A stretch of 24,136 nt of DNA from Bifidobacteriaceae bacterium (GCA_031266115.1 JAISBQ010000054.1:1-24136); one strand, 5' to 3'. Counted from the first letter of the stretch, positions 16,488 through 24,136 are shown. Translations and numbers: made by a program. The notes: a model not told the origin generated them from the letters alone.

Positions 16488-18341
16488 TCACTGCGCGAAC
16501 TTGGCGGCCTCCAAACGCTCACGCAGGGCCTGGACTTGGACGGACATCTCGGCCGGCAGGCGATCGCCGAACTGGGCGAAGTAGGCCTCAGCCCCGTCGG
16601 TCTCGGTCAGCCAGCCGTCCAGCGGGATGGAGAACAGCTCGGTGAGCTGGTTCTCGGTCAGCCCGAGTCCATCGACGTTCAGATCGCCCCGAAGCGGCAA
16701 CTGGCCGATGGCGGTCTGGCGGGCCTGCAATTGTCCCGACACCCTGCCCACAGCCCACGCCAACACGCGCGAGTTGTCGCCGAATCCCGGCCAAATGAAC
16801 TTGCCGTTGGCGTCCTTGCGGAACCAGTTGACCTGGAAGATCTTGGGTGCCTTGTCACCCAGCACCTCGCCCATCTCCAACCAGTGAGCCCAATAGTCGG
16901 CCATGTTGTAGCCGCAGAACGGGAGCATGGCGAACGGATCGCGGCGCAAGGCACCAACCGTTCCCTCGGCCGCGGCCGTCTGCTCGGAGGACACCGTGGC
17001 TCCCACAAACACCCCGTGTTCCCAATCGAGCGATTGGTTGACCACGGGAACATTGGTGGCCCGGCGCCCGCCGAACAAGATGATGTCCACCGGGACGCCC
17101 TTCGGGTCCTCGAACTCGGGGGCAATGATCGGGCATTGGGAAGCCGGCGCGGTGAAACGCGAATTCGGGTGCGAGGAAACCCGACCCGAATCCGGGGTCC
17201 AATCCTGACCCTGCCAGTCGATCAGGTGGGCTGGGGGTTCATCCGTCATACCCTCCCACCACACATCGCCATCGTCCGTCAATGCGACATTCGTGAAGAT
17301 CGAATTCTCCGTCATGGACAGCATCGCGTTTTGATTGGTCTTCATGGACGTGCCGGGAGCCACACCGAAGAAGCCGTTCTCCGGGTTGATCGCATACAGG
17401 CGGCCGTCCTCGCCGGGCCGCATCCAAGCGATGTCGTCGCCCACGGTCTCGACCTTCCACCCGGGCAGAGTCGGGACCAGCATGGCGAGGTTCGTCTTGC
17501 CGGTGGCTGACGGGAACGCCCCGGTCACCACGTAGGTGTTGCCGTCCGGGGCGGTCAGCTTGAGGATCAGCATGTGCTCGGCCATCCAGCCCTGGGCACG
17601 GGCCATCACCGAGGCGATGCGCAACGCGTAGCACTTCTTGCCGAGCAGCGCGTTGCCACCGTAGCCCGAGCCATACGACCAGATCTCACGCGTCTCGGGG
17701 AAATGCGTGATGTACTTGTCGTCGTTGCAGGGCCAGGCGACATCAGGCCGGCGGGCGCCGTTGGCGTCGATCAACGGATAGCCCACCGAATGGACAGCGG
17801 GGACCCATTCGGTACCGGGGACCATCAGGTTGAGCGCATCGGTGCCCATGCGGGTCATGATGCGCATCGACACCACCACGTACGGTGAATCGGTGATCTC
17901 GATCCCCAGCTTCGAGATGTTGCCGCCGAGCGGCCCCATCGAGAACGGCACCACATACATGGTGCGTCCCCGCATAGCGCCCTCGAACACTCCAGCAAGA
18001 GTGTGGCGCATTTCAGCCGGATCCGCCCAATTGTTGGTGGGGCCGGCATCGATCTCCTTTTCGGAACAGATGAACGTCCGCGATTCCACGCGGGCAACGT
18101 CGCTGGGCTGGGAGCGAGCCAGGAACGAGTTGGGGCGCTTAGCAGGGTTTAGGCGGATGAAGGTGCCGGAGGCAACCATGTCATCGGTGAGGCGCGTCCA
18201 CTCTTCTTCGGAGCCGTCGCACCATACGATCTCCTTCGGTTGGGTCTTTGTCGCCACCCCGGCGACCCACCGAATGAGCTCGGCATTGGTGGTAGGAGCC
18301 GTCGCTGCAATAGCAGCGACGGAGGTATCTGCAACAGTCAT
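16488..18341 (-). CDS. pck: Phosphoenolpyruvate carboxykinase (GTP)
   Basis: This cytosolic enzyme interconverts oxaloacetate + GTP with PEP + CO2 + GDP. At 617 aa it has the usual length of the GTP class. Recognisable parts are MYVVPFSMGPLGGNISKLGI (about 128-147), the P-loop GAFPSATGKTNLAML (274-288), the metal-binding VGDDIAWM, and NPENGFFGVAPGTS followed by NQNAM. The P-loop has Thr280 where most GTP-type enzymes have the hyper-reactive Cys of ACGKTN. The ATG at 18341 matches the family N-terminus, with a modest GGAAGG about 12 nt upstream. A 10-bp hairpin spans codons 7-15. It lies downstream of purA but about 300 nt away, so independent transcription is likely. With ppdK it controls carbon entry to PEP. 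Confidence 0.97.
   Translation of the reverse strand: MTVADTSVAAIAATAPTTNAELIRWVAGVATKTQPKEIVWCDGSEEEWTRLTDDMVASGTFIRLNPAKRPNSFLARSQPSDVARVESRTFICSEKEIDAGPTNNWADPAEMRHTLAGVFEGAMRGRTMYVVPFSMGPLGGNISKLGIEITDSPYVVVSMRIMTRMGTDALNLMVPGTEWVPAVHSVGYPLIDANGARRPDVAWPCNDDKYITHFPETREIWSYGSGYGGNALLGKKCYALRIASVMARAQGWMAEHMLILKLTAPDGNTYVVTGAFPSATGKTNLAMLVPTLPGWKVETVGDDIAWMRPGEDGRLYAINPENGFFGVAPGTSMKTNQNAMLSMTENSIFTNVALTDDGDVWWEGMTDEPPAHLIDWQGQDWTPDSGRVSSHPNSRFTAPASQCPIIAPEFEDPKGVPVDIILFGGRRATNVPVVNQSLDWEHGVFVGATVSSEQTAAAEGTVGALRRDPFAMLPFCGYNMADYWAHWLEMGEVLGDKAPKIFQVNWFRKDANGKFIWPGFGDNSRVLAWAVGRVSGQLQARQTAIGQLPLRGDLNVDGLGLTENQLTELFSIPLDGWLTETDGAEAYFAQFGDRLPAEMSVQVQALRERLEAAKFAQ
18299..18322 (-). promoter_or_regulatory. 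Hairpin inside the pck translation start region
   Basis: Perfect 10-bp arms (18299-18308, 18313-18322) with a 4-nt loop begin about 20 nt after the pck ATG. In mRNA this stem would sit within the ribosome footprint. It also encodes an Ala-rich N-terminus, so it may be a by-product of codon use. Confidence 0.35.
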
Positions 18342-18638
18342 ATCTCGTGGCCTTCCGTCTCAAAATTCTGTCGGTCTTTCCCTCGGTCATCCCGGCGCGC
18401 AGACAGGGCCCACGGCCCTGCGTGGAGCCCCTTGCCATGCGCCGGTCAGACGGTGCCGCACACGCGCCCCAGGCGTTCCGCCCACAGGTGGCTCAGGAAC
18501 TCGCGCCCGACATCGAGCTACAGCCTAGCCGGACATGCCCGCCCGGTGGCGGGACCCCTGGCAGGGACCGCGCTCACCCTGGGCGGCGGGAAGTGCCGAG
18601 GTGGTGCATCGTGCCGGGATCCCTGGCGGGGACCGCGC
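18342..18638 (-). other. purA-pck intergenic region
   Basis: This 297-nt gap has no convincing gene. It contains a 7-bp hairpin (18405-18421, CAGGGCC/GGCCCTG), a TAGGCT on the minus strand (18527-18522) that could be a pck -10 box, and one copy of a direct repeat shared with the end of purA. Confidence 0.5.
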
Positions 18639-18645
18639 TCATCCC
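18550..18645. repeat. Imperfect 30-bp direct repeat at the purA 3' end
   Basis: Copies at 18550-18579 and 18615-18645 share CCCTGGC and GGGACCGCGCTCA, with two substitutions and one indel. The right copy contains the purA stop codon, so the left copy looks like a duplication of the gene's 3' edge. Confidence 0.7.
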
Positions 18646-19925
18646 ACCAGTCGATGGCGGACCACGATGGCGTCTCGCGCCGGTCCCACACCGATCACCG
18701 AGACGCGTTGGCCGGCCAAGTCTTGGACCGCCTCGACGTAGCGCTGGGCGGCGGCAGGCAGGTCAGCGAACGCGCGTACACCGGTAATGTCCTGCGACCA
18801 GCCGGGCAGGCGCTCGTAGATGGGTGTGGCGTGGTGGATGTCTGATTGGGAGACGGGAAGCTGGTCGTGGCGCACGCCGTCCACGTCATAGGCGACGCAG
18901 ACCGGGATCTCCTCCCAACCGGTGAGCACATCGAGTTTGGTCAGCACAATGTCGGTGACCCCGTTGATCCGTGTCGCGTATCGGGCAACCGGCGCATCGA
19001 ACCAGCCGCAGCGGCGCGGCCGGCCTGTGGTGACCCCGTACTCGCCGCCGGCCTTCCGCAGGCGCTGGCCGTCGGCATCGTCCAATTCCGTCACGAATGG
19101 ACCCGAACCTACGCGGGTGGCATACGCCTTAAGGACGGCGGCGACCCGATCGATCCGCGTGGGGCCCACTCCCGTTCCCGTGGCGGCTCCCCCGGCACAC
19201 GCCGACGATGACGTCACGAACGGATACGTTCCATGGTCCACATCCAGCATGGTTGCCTGCCCACCCTCGAACAGGACGGTCTGGCCGCGGTCGAGGGCGT
19301 CGTTGAGCAGGAGCGCGGTGTCGGCGACCATGGGGGCGAGGCGCGGGACGTACGATTCCAGCTCGGCGACAATCTCGGCGGGGTCGATCGCGCGGCGGTT
19401 GTACACCTTGACCAACAGGTGGTTCTTGCCCATGAGGGCGCCCTCAACCTTTTGGCGCAGGATGGGCGGATCGAAGAGGTCCTGGACCCGGATGCCAACG
19501 CGGGTCATCTTGTCCGCGTAGGTGGGACCGATCCCGCGGCCGGTGGTCCCAATCTGGCGTTTGCCGAGGAACCGCTCGGTGACCTTGTCGATGGTCCGGT
19601 TGTAGGACGGGATCACGTGGGCGTTCGCCGAGACCACCAGCCGCGACGTATCGATGCCGCGCGCCGCCAACGCGTCGATCTCCTGGAACAGCACCTCCAA
19701 GTCCACCACGACGCCGTTGCCGATCACCGGGGTGACACCGGGCGTGAGGATGCCGGACGGAAGCAGGTGCAGCGCGTAGGTGTCCTCGCCGATCACCACG
19801 GTGTGGCCGGCGTTGTTGCCGCCGTTGTACTTGACCACATAGTCCACGTCGGGGCCGAGCAGATCGGTCGCCTTGCCCTTCCCCTCATCCCCCCACTGGG
19901 CACCAACCACAACGATCGCTGGCAT
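18639..19925 (-). CDS. purA: Adenylosuccinate synthetase
   Basis: PurA joins IMP and aspartate with GTP, the first step from IMP to AMP. The 428-aa length is normal. Motifs are VGAQWGDEGKGKATDLL at the N-terminus (catalytic Asp and P-loop-like G-D-E-G-K-G-K), NNAGHTVVIG with the catalytic His, GTTGRGIGPTYADK for IMP binding, and GGAATGTGVGPT and KLDVLTGWEEIPVC near the C-terminal GTP site. The ATG at 19925 was chosen over an upstream extension because it gives the exact family N-terminus and has AAAGGA 8-9 nt upstream. It lies directly downstream of the RES/PRTase-like island in the same orientation, 86 nt away, with a possible promoter between. Confidence 0.97.
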   Translation of the reverse strand: MPAIVVVGAQWGDEGKGKATDLLGPDVDYVVKYNGGNNAGHTVVIGEDTYALHLLPSGILTPGVTPVIGNGVVVDLEVLFQEIDALAARGIDTSRLVVSANAHVIPSYNRTIDKVTERFLGKRQIGTTGRGIGPTYADKMTRVGIRVQDLFDPPILRQKVEGALMGKNHLLVKVYNRRAIDPAEIVAELESYVPRLAPMVADTALLLNDALDRGQTVLFEGGQATMLDVDHGTYPFVTSSSACAGGAATGTGVGPTRIDRVAAVLKAYATRVGSGPFVTELDDADGQRLRKAGGEYGVTTGRPRRCGWFDAPVARYATRINGVTDIVLTKLDVLTGWEEIPVCVAYDVDGVRHDQLPVSQSDIHHATPIYERLPGWSQDITGVRAFADLPAAAQRYVEAVQDLAGQRVSVIGVGPARDAIVVRHRLVG

Positions 19926-19979
19926 GCGACATCCTTTCCCCCGGCCCGCGCCCACGGCCAGACGCGCAGGCGACCCCCC

Positions 19980-20011
19980 AGGCTACCGGACGGGTGGGGT
20001 GGGGTGGCGGG
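19980..20011 (-). promoter_or_regulatory. purA upstream region with possible -10 box and G-rich tract
   Basis: A TAGCCT on the minus strand (19985-19980), about 55 nt from the purA start, resembles actinobacterial -10 boxes; no -35 is recognisable. Just upstream, 19992-20011 on the plus strand has four runs of three or four G separated by loops of 1, 1 and 4 nt, a pattern that can form a quadruplex. Confidence 0.3.
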
Positions 20012-21589
20012 CTACGGCGCGGGTGGTGGGGTTGGCGGGAAGCGCTTGAGCACGATAGGAAGAGGGTCGTTATCCTCACGCCACTTGAGAACCGTCCACA
20101 GATGGGGGTCCTGGAGAGCCGGGATGGCGCGGCCCTTCTGGTCCCACTCTCCGTGGTCGGTGGCTCTCAGGTCTTGCTCTCCGGCCGTCCCAAACAAGGC
20201 AAAGCCGTTGGCGCGGCGCTCCTTGCTGAGGCTGTACTTGACACCCGCGGCGTTGTCATCGATACGGAGGCGCCGCGCCACATGCAACGTAGTCGCCCGG
20301 CGGTGGACCGCAGTCAAGCGCGCACCTCCTCCGGTGACATCGACGATGCCGCCGACCCGCACCTTTGGGGCCAACTCGACGCGTTGCTTCGTGAGAATCT
20401 CCTCCAACGTCACCACCGGGTACTGGTCCAGAACCTCCCGCCATACGCCTGTCTCTCGGTCGCCGAGATACCACGTCCCTTCACCTGACGACGCCGGCAA
20501 GTCCAGCCGCCCGGTCTCCAAGGGGATCTCACCGCTCACCGGATCTCGTGTGTACGCCGAGAAGTAGCAGGGGTTCCAACCCACTCGTGTCACCCTGTGC
20601 ATGGTCCGGCCGGCCGCGATCGTTGTGCGCTTGGATCCGTTGATCCCGTCGAGGGTGCCAGTCCGCGCCGCCGCCAGCTGCGGCCTCCACAGTGTTGTGG
20701 ACCGAAGTAGTTCCTCAATGGTCCCCGCATGGTCGAGCTCCACACCGTGACGGTGACCACGAAGAACGTGATCCAAGAAGAGCGCCAACGACCAGCCGTG
20801 GAGACCAACCCATCTGTCTGGCCTCATTCCCGTCGCCGCACACGGTTTCGCGGCAATGTCCCGGAGCACCCTCGCCACGATTGGACATACCGTGCCGCCA
20901 TGGAACTGAAACTCCGGATAGACCATCTCACCTGCCCACGTGGTGACCGAGACCACCTCCCGGCGGTCGGCCATGGCGGCCACGTCCCCGAGCCCAACCC
21001 CCAATGCGGCGGCGACATCACTCGTCACCAGGACGGACATCGAGTGCTTGCCTCCACGGCGGACGTTATACCGGCGGCAGATCGCTCTCAGTGCTCTGGC
21101 GAAAACGCTCTTCAGTCGGTGCTCATCAAGAGGGTCAAGTAGCCGACACAAATCACCGAAGGCCTCCTCCACATCGTCCACGTGGTCTTGCGAGACCCGT
21201 CGGATCCACCGGTTCACGAGCCGAGAAGCACCTGCCGGAGGGGAAAACACCGCGCACCTGTCACCGAGCCCGGAAACTGCGGATGTCAATATGCCACACC
21301 ACGTGACGCCGGGATTTGGGCTCGCGATTCGCACGACATCGGCCAGCGTGAAGAAGGCGATCACCGCACGAGTGGCCTCATCCTTGCTGCGCTGAAAACC
21401 ATGAGCACGCGCGCACCTGTCCAAGTCACCAAATCTCGCGATCACGCGACTAGCTGACAGCGCGAATCGCGCCTGCGCGTCTGGGTCGCTCCTGGTGAAG
21501 CCAGCAAGGTCACGGGCAGCATCTCCCAGACACGTGGCGATCCCCCTGACAGCATCGGCCAGGTGCGGAGCGGAGGCTACAGGTGACAT
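20012..21589 (-). CDS. HTH/Xre-like and RES-domain fusion protein (candidate NAD-targeting effector)
   Basis: This 525-aa protein has three parts. Residues 1-170 are helical and not recognised. Residues about 186-300 hold a helix-turn-helix-like VTSDVAAALGVGLGDVAAM, then YPEFQF (224-229) and a W-x-x-x-x-W-S-L-A-L-F-L segment (from 260) ending IEELL. This is the layout of the Xre/MbcA/ParS antitoxin domain. Residues about 325-470 look like a RES domain: HRV with Arg332, GRLDLP (360-365), GTWYLGD, WREVL with Glu385, and KYSLSK followed by GFALFG. Ser455 of that stretch is the serine shared with the upstream paralogue. RES toxins of RES-Xre pairs consume NAD+; here toxin and antitoxin-like parts seem to be one chain. 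It starts 23 nt after the PRTase-like gene, without a clear ribosome site, and precedes purA. The RES call is fairly good; function is inferred. Confidence 0.6.
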   Translation of the reverse strand: MSPVASAPHLADAVRGIATCLGDAARDLAGFTRSDPDAQARFALSASRVIARFGDLDRCARAHGFQRSKDEATRAVIAFFTLADVVRIASPNPGVTWCGILTSAVSGLGDRCAVFSPPAGASRLVNRWIRRVSQDHVDDVEEAFGDLCRLLDPLDEHRLKSVFARALRAICRRYNVRRGGKHSMSVLVTSDVAAALGVGLGDVAAMADRREVVSVTTWAGEMVYPEFQFHGGTVCPIVARVLRDIAAKPCAATGMRPDRWVGLHGWSLALFLDHVLRGHRHGVELDHAGTIEELLRSTTLWRPQLAAARTGTLDGINGSKRTTIAAGRTMHRVTRVGWNPCYFSAYTRDPVSGEIPLETGRLDLPASSGEGTWYLGDRETGVWREVLDQYPVVTLEEILTKQRVELAPKVRVGGIVDVTGGGARLTAVHRRATTLHVARRLRIDDNAAGVKYSLSKERRANGFALFGTAGEQDLRATDHGEWDQKGRAIPALQDPHLWTVLKWREDNDPLPIVLKRFPPTPPPAP

Positions 21590-21612
21590 CGGGTTGCTGA
21601 GGGGTGACGGGT

Positions 21613-23130
21613 CTAGATGGACTCGTGTTGGGGGATGGGCGGTGGTGTCGCGGGCTCGATCAAGTGGGAGTTCTCGGCGAAGCGTGCGCCGCGGGGGCTC
21701 TCGGGGAACAGATTCTTGTAATCGGGATCCTCGAGTAGGCGCTCGGCAAGTCTGTGTCCTCTCTTGACGCCATTATCGGTTCCCTTGAACTCGCTGACCA
21801 CGGAGCCGTTGTCGTTGAGGATATCCACAGCGACCGAGATGGCTTCTGGCGAACTCCCCGTCCTTTCGGCAAGAGACTCGATCGACATGACGTCATCGTC
21901 CGCCTCGCGGATCGCGTCTATCACCGGCTCCACTACATCGTCACTAGCAATGACGTAGTGCCGTTCGCGGCCAGGAGGGCGACGCACAGGCCAGGTGAAT
22001 AGCCGAGTGGGCGTCGCGCGATGGGCATGATCACGTCCCGCATTCCGTTTGACCAGGCACTCCAGGCTACACGCGGAAGCTGGCCGCACCACATCGGCAA
22101 ACCGTCTCCCGGCGGCGAGCTGAATGAAGTCACGGTCCTCACCGACCCCAAGCCTGTGCTTTTCCTTGAGGTGATCACGAAACACCGCGAACAGCGTCGA
22201 GGACAACACCATCGACACGAGACTCGCCGCTGCGGTTAGCGCTTCTCTCCGCGGCCACCGCCCCGTGGGCAGCTCGACACTCTGCCCACTCAGCCACTCG
22301 CCGAGACCGTCGGCAGGCAGCTCGCGCGTCAGCACCATCGGCACAAGTCGGACGGTATCGCGACCCAGCGACGAGACTGCGAACAATCGCACCTTAGCAA
22401 CCGTGACCAAGCGGTGAGCCGCACCGAGCTCGTCGAAAAAACGGTCACGAAGCGCTCCAACAGGAAACAACGAACAGGTCCAGGTCGGCGTTCCGGCGGC
22501 ATGGGCACCCGTGACATCTATCACTCGGCACGCCGGGTCTAAGAGGAGCCGGCGCACCTGTGACACAGAGATCTCAAGGAAGTCCGATAACACGAAATCG
22601 GTGGCGTACGGCATCGCATTCCTCCCGAAGGCGAGAGCAAAATGCCGATGAATCTGAGCGATGTCCTCCACGACAGCGTTCTCGCCGAGGTCAATCAGTG
22701 CGAATTTCTCTACCCTTTTCTGTCTCTCTTCCTTGTCTTCTTCATCGCTTGCGACGCGCGCGCACCTCGCAACCAGCCGATTCATTGTGTCCCCGCTAAT
22801 GCTCAAATCGTCAACCGCAAGCGTCGGGGCTTCGTCGCCCGCCCAAGCACCAGCGGGCAACAACCCCAGGAGCCGGTCCCCCACCACCTCCACACCGCTC
22901 TCCAAAGCCGGCTCCAATCCGTTGGCGGCGGCGAGTGCCCACAGGTCGGTCATCCGTCGCGAGGCCGTGACTATGCGGGCTGCCTCACCGTCCTTGACTC
23001 GACGTGCCGCCTCGCTCATCCTGTTGATGATCGTGACGCGCAGAGCCCCGTCGCGAATCTGCATCAGCGCGCGATCCAACTCGAGGGATCGCGGCATGAC
23101 GCTCGTGAGAGGCATCGGACTCAACCACAT
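21613..23130 (-). CDS. Phosphoribosyltransferase-like protein with C-terminal winged helix
   Basis: I do not recognise a named gene. The 505-aa protein has TLAVDDLSISGDTM at 103-116, the hydrophobic strand plus D-D-x-x-x-x-G-x-T of the PRPP-binding loop in type I phosphoribosyltransferases. The preceding residues 50-95 would be the rest of that fold. A middle region (about 150-390) includes ALAFGRNAMPYATDFVLSDF and is not assignable. Residues about 412-450 read as a winged helix: DVMSIESLAERTGSSPEAIS, then ILNDNGSVVSEF. Established knowledge: PRTase-like domains linked to winged helices occur in bacterial conflict systems. No signal peptide or membrane segment is seen. The ATG at 23130 has AGGA very close; ATG 23115 or 23097 are alternatives. 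It is co-oriented with, and 23 nt before, the RES fusion gene, so the two are probably one operon. Confidence 0.5.
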   Translation of the reverse strand: MWLSPMPLTSVMPRSLELDRALMQIRDGALRVTIINRMSEAARRVKDGEAARIVTASRRMTDLWALAAANGLEPALESGVEVVGDRLLGLLPAGAWAGDEAPTLAVDDLSISGDTMNRLVARCARVASDEEDKEERQKRVEKFALIDLGENAVVEDIAQIHRHFALAFGRNAMPYATDFVLSDFLEISVSQVRRLLLDPACRVIDVTGAHAAGTPTWTCSLFPVGALRDRFFDELGAAHRLVTVAKVRLFAVSSLGRDTVRLVPMVLTRELPADGLGEWLSGQSVELPTGRWPRREALTAAASLVSMVLSSTLFAVFRDHLKEKHRLGVGEDRDFIQLAAGRRFADVVRPASACSLECLVKRNAGRDHAHRATPTRLFTWPVRRPPGRERHYVIASDDVVEPVIDAIREADDDVMSIESLAERTGSSPEAISVAVDILNDNGSVVSEFKGTDNGVKRGHRLAERLLEDPDYKNLFPESPRGARFAENSHLIEPATPPPIPQHESI

Positions 23131-23446
23131 CTTCCTGGGCGGTAGCGACGCGGCCTCTTGGGGAGGCCAAGCTTGCCGTCGAGCGCTTGGGAGGGGCGAG
23201 CCTCAGCTGCAAGCGCATCGACCGGCCCAGAGTACATATCCATGAACTCGGGCGCAATTCAGGTGCCCAGAACTGTCTTCAATCTCACGCGACAGAATAC
23301 TTACATCGATGTCATTCACTCTGGGCGACCGCAGAGCGCGGCATGAGCGCAGATCAGGCCGAGGGCTGCCAGATGCTTGCATCAGGTTGACAGAACGGAT
23401 GTCCGCGCCCAAACGGCTGCAGCAACAGTCTCGCCAATCCCGTCGT
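23131..23446 (-). other. Gap between the two island genes
   Basis: These 316 nt have no convincing gene; short frames on the minus strand lack family resemblance and ribosome sites. A small stem (GTCG/CGAC, 23442-23453) surrounds the upstream gene's stop. The middle (about 23250-23330) is noticeably more AT-rich than the surrounding core genes and may hold the promoter of the PRTase-like gene, but I cannot point to clear boxes. Confidence 0.45.
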
Positions 23447-24136
23447 CTACGACTGAGGTAGGGCAGCGGAAGTGGGCGGCGACGACGACTTTGGCGAGGA
23501 TCGAATCAGCCACTCCGGAGTGGGCGGGAAGCGCTTGAGAATGATCGGGAGTTGCTTGTCGTGGCAATCTCGCCACTCCAGAGTCGCCAGCAATTCGGGA
23601 TCCTGGAGAGCAGGTACGACGGCGTTCTCTTTCCACGATCCCGCATCAGGGTCTTCGAGGTCGTGTGCACCCTTCGGACCGAACAGGGCGAAGCCATTCG
23701 CGGTGAGGTGCTTGCTAAGACAGTACTTGATGCCGCCGCGACCCTTCTCGGCGAGACGCTTTGCGACATCGAGTGTATCGGGTCGCTTCGAACTAGTCAG
23801 GGTGGCTCGACCTTGAGTACTGTCGACAACGTCGACAACAGTACAGCTCGACGCAAGCTCAACGCGCTGCCGAGTGAGAATGTCATCCAATGTCACTATG
23901 GGACGCCGATCGAGCACCTCTCGCCACGCTCCAGGTGCCGAATCCGCCACATACAACGTCCCTCGCCCCGATGACTCAGGCAAGTCCAATCGACCAACTC
24001 CAACGGGGATGTCACGGCCCGCTGCTACATCGCGGGTCATATCATCGTAGGTGCTGCAAAAGACTGACTTCCGACCAACCCTCGTCACGCGGTGGAATGC
24101 GGAGTTTGCGCCGACTTGGACCGTGTCGAAGTCGAC
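23447..24136 (-). CDS. Second RES-domain protein, paralogue (partial at window edge)
   Basis: The reading frame is open to the last base of the window, so the start and N-terminal part lie outside; 229 C-terminal residues are seen. They align throughout with the C-terminal half of the 525-aa protein: FHRVTRVG with Arg16, GRLDLPESSG, GTLYVAD, WREVL with Glu73, DILTRQRVEL, KYCLSK with Ser141, NGFALFG, PALQDPELL and the shared end ILKRFPPTP. The candidate RES residues (Arg, Glu, Ser) are all kept. The Ser just after Tyr in the other copy is Cys here, so the later Ser is the better catalytic candidate. It has an extra Ser/Pro-rich tail of about 20 residues. An internal GTG is not the start, since homology extends upstream of it. 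It is likely a diverged duplicate effector of the same island. Confidence 0.6.
   Translation of the reverse strand, partial: VDFDTVQVGANSAFHRVTRVGRKSVFCSTYDDMTRDVAAGRDIPVGVGRLDLPESSGRGTLYVADSAPGAWREVLDRRPIVTLDDILTRQRVELASSCTVVDVVDSTQGRATLTSSKRPDTLDVAKRLAEKGRGGIKYCLSKHLTANGFALFGPKGAHDLEDPDAGSWKENAVVPALQDPELLATLEWRDCHDKQLPIILKRFPPTPEWLIRSSPKSSSPPTSAALPQS

Noticed and set aside
23203..23412. 69-codon minus-strand frame in the island gap, considered as a small antitoxin
   Set aside because: No ribosome site, HTH or amphipathic pattern was visible; it is probably chance.

Overview
The window comes from a high-GC Gram-positive bacterium (Actinomycetota). The evidence is the GC-rich third codon positions, frequent GTG starts (purF, ppdK, purC, purD and the GNAT gene), PurF/PurL/PurA proteins of actinobacterial type, separate PurS, PurQ and small PurL, and a GTP-type PEP carboxykinase. 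The combination of pyruvate phosphate dikinase, a proton-pumping pyrophosphatase and PEPCK would suit a propionibacterium- or actinomyces-like organism, but the genus cannot be fixed from sequence alone.

Layout. 1-597: start of purF (minus, cut by the window edge). 1022-3733: ppdK (minus), divergent from hppA (4157-6652, plus). 6852-7360: yefM-yoeB toxin-antitoxin pair with a recognisable operator. 7424-11865: purS-purQ-GNAT-purL, a tightly overlapping minus-strand purine operon with an embedded acetyltransferase. 12054-12528: vapB with a frameshifted, truncated vapC. 12723-13616: purC. 13951-14514: a YbaK/ProX-type gene on the plus strand. 14609-14751: two palindromic repeats of a family also seen at 10037-10095. 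15014-16309: purD. 16488-18341: pck. 18639-19925: purA. 20012-24136: an accessory minus-strand island.

How it works together. Six of the genes needed for IMP synthesis (purF, purD, purL, purQ, purS, purC) and the first AMP-branch gene (purA) lie here. Between them sit three genes controlling the PEP/pyruvate/oxaloacetate node and pyrophosphate (ppdK, pck, hppA). The stretch therefore couples nucleotide synthesis to PPi-based energy metabolism. Small selfish or conflict modules (yefM-yoeB, vapB-vapC', palindromic repeats) occupy the gaps.

The most interesting part is the island at 20012-24136. A 525-aa protein seems to join a helix-turn-helix/Xre-type antitoxin-like region to a C-terminal RES domain, the NAD-consuming toxin fold of RES-Xre systems. 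It follows, 23 nt downstream, a 505-aa protein with a phosphoribosyltransferase-like signature and a C-terminal winged helix. A second, diverged RES protein lies upstream and runs off the window. I read this as a candidate undescribed conflict or defence module built around NAD+ chemistry. Its assignments rest on motif reading only.
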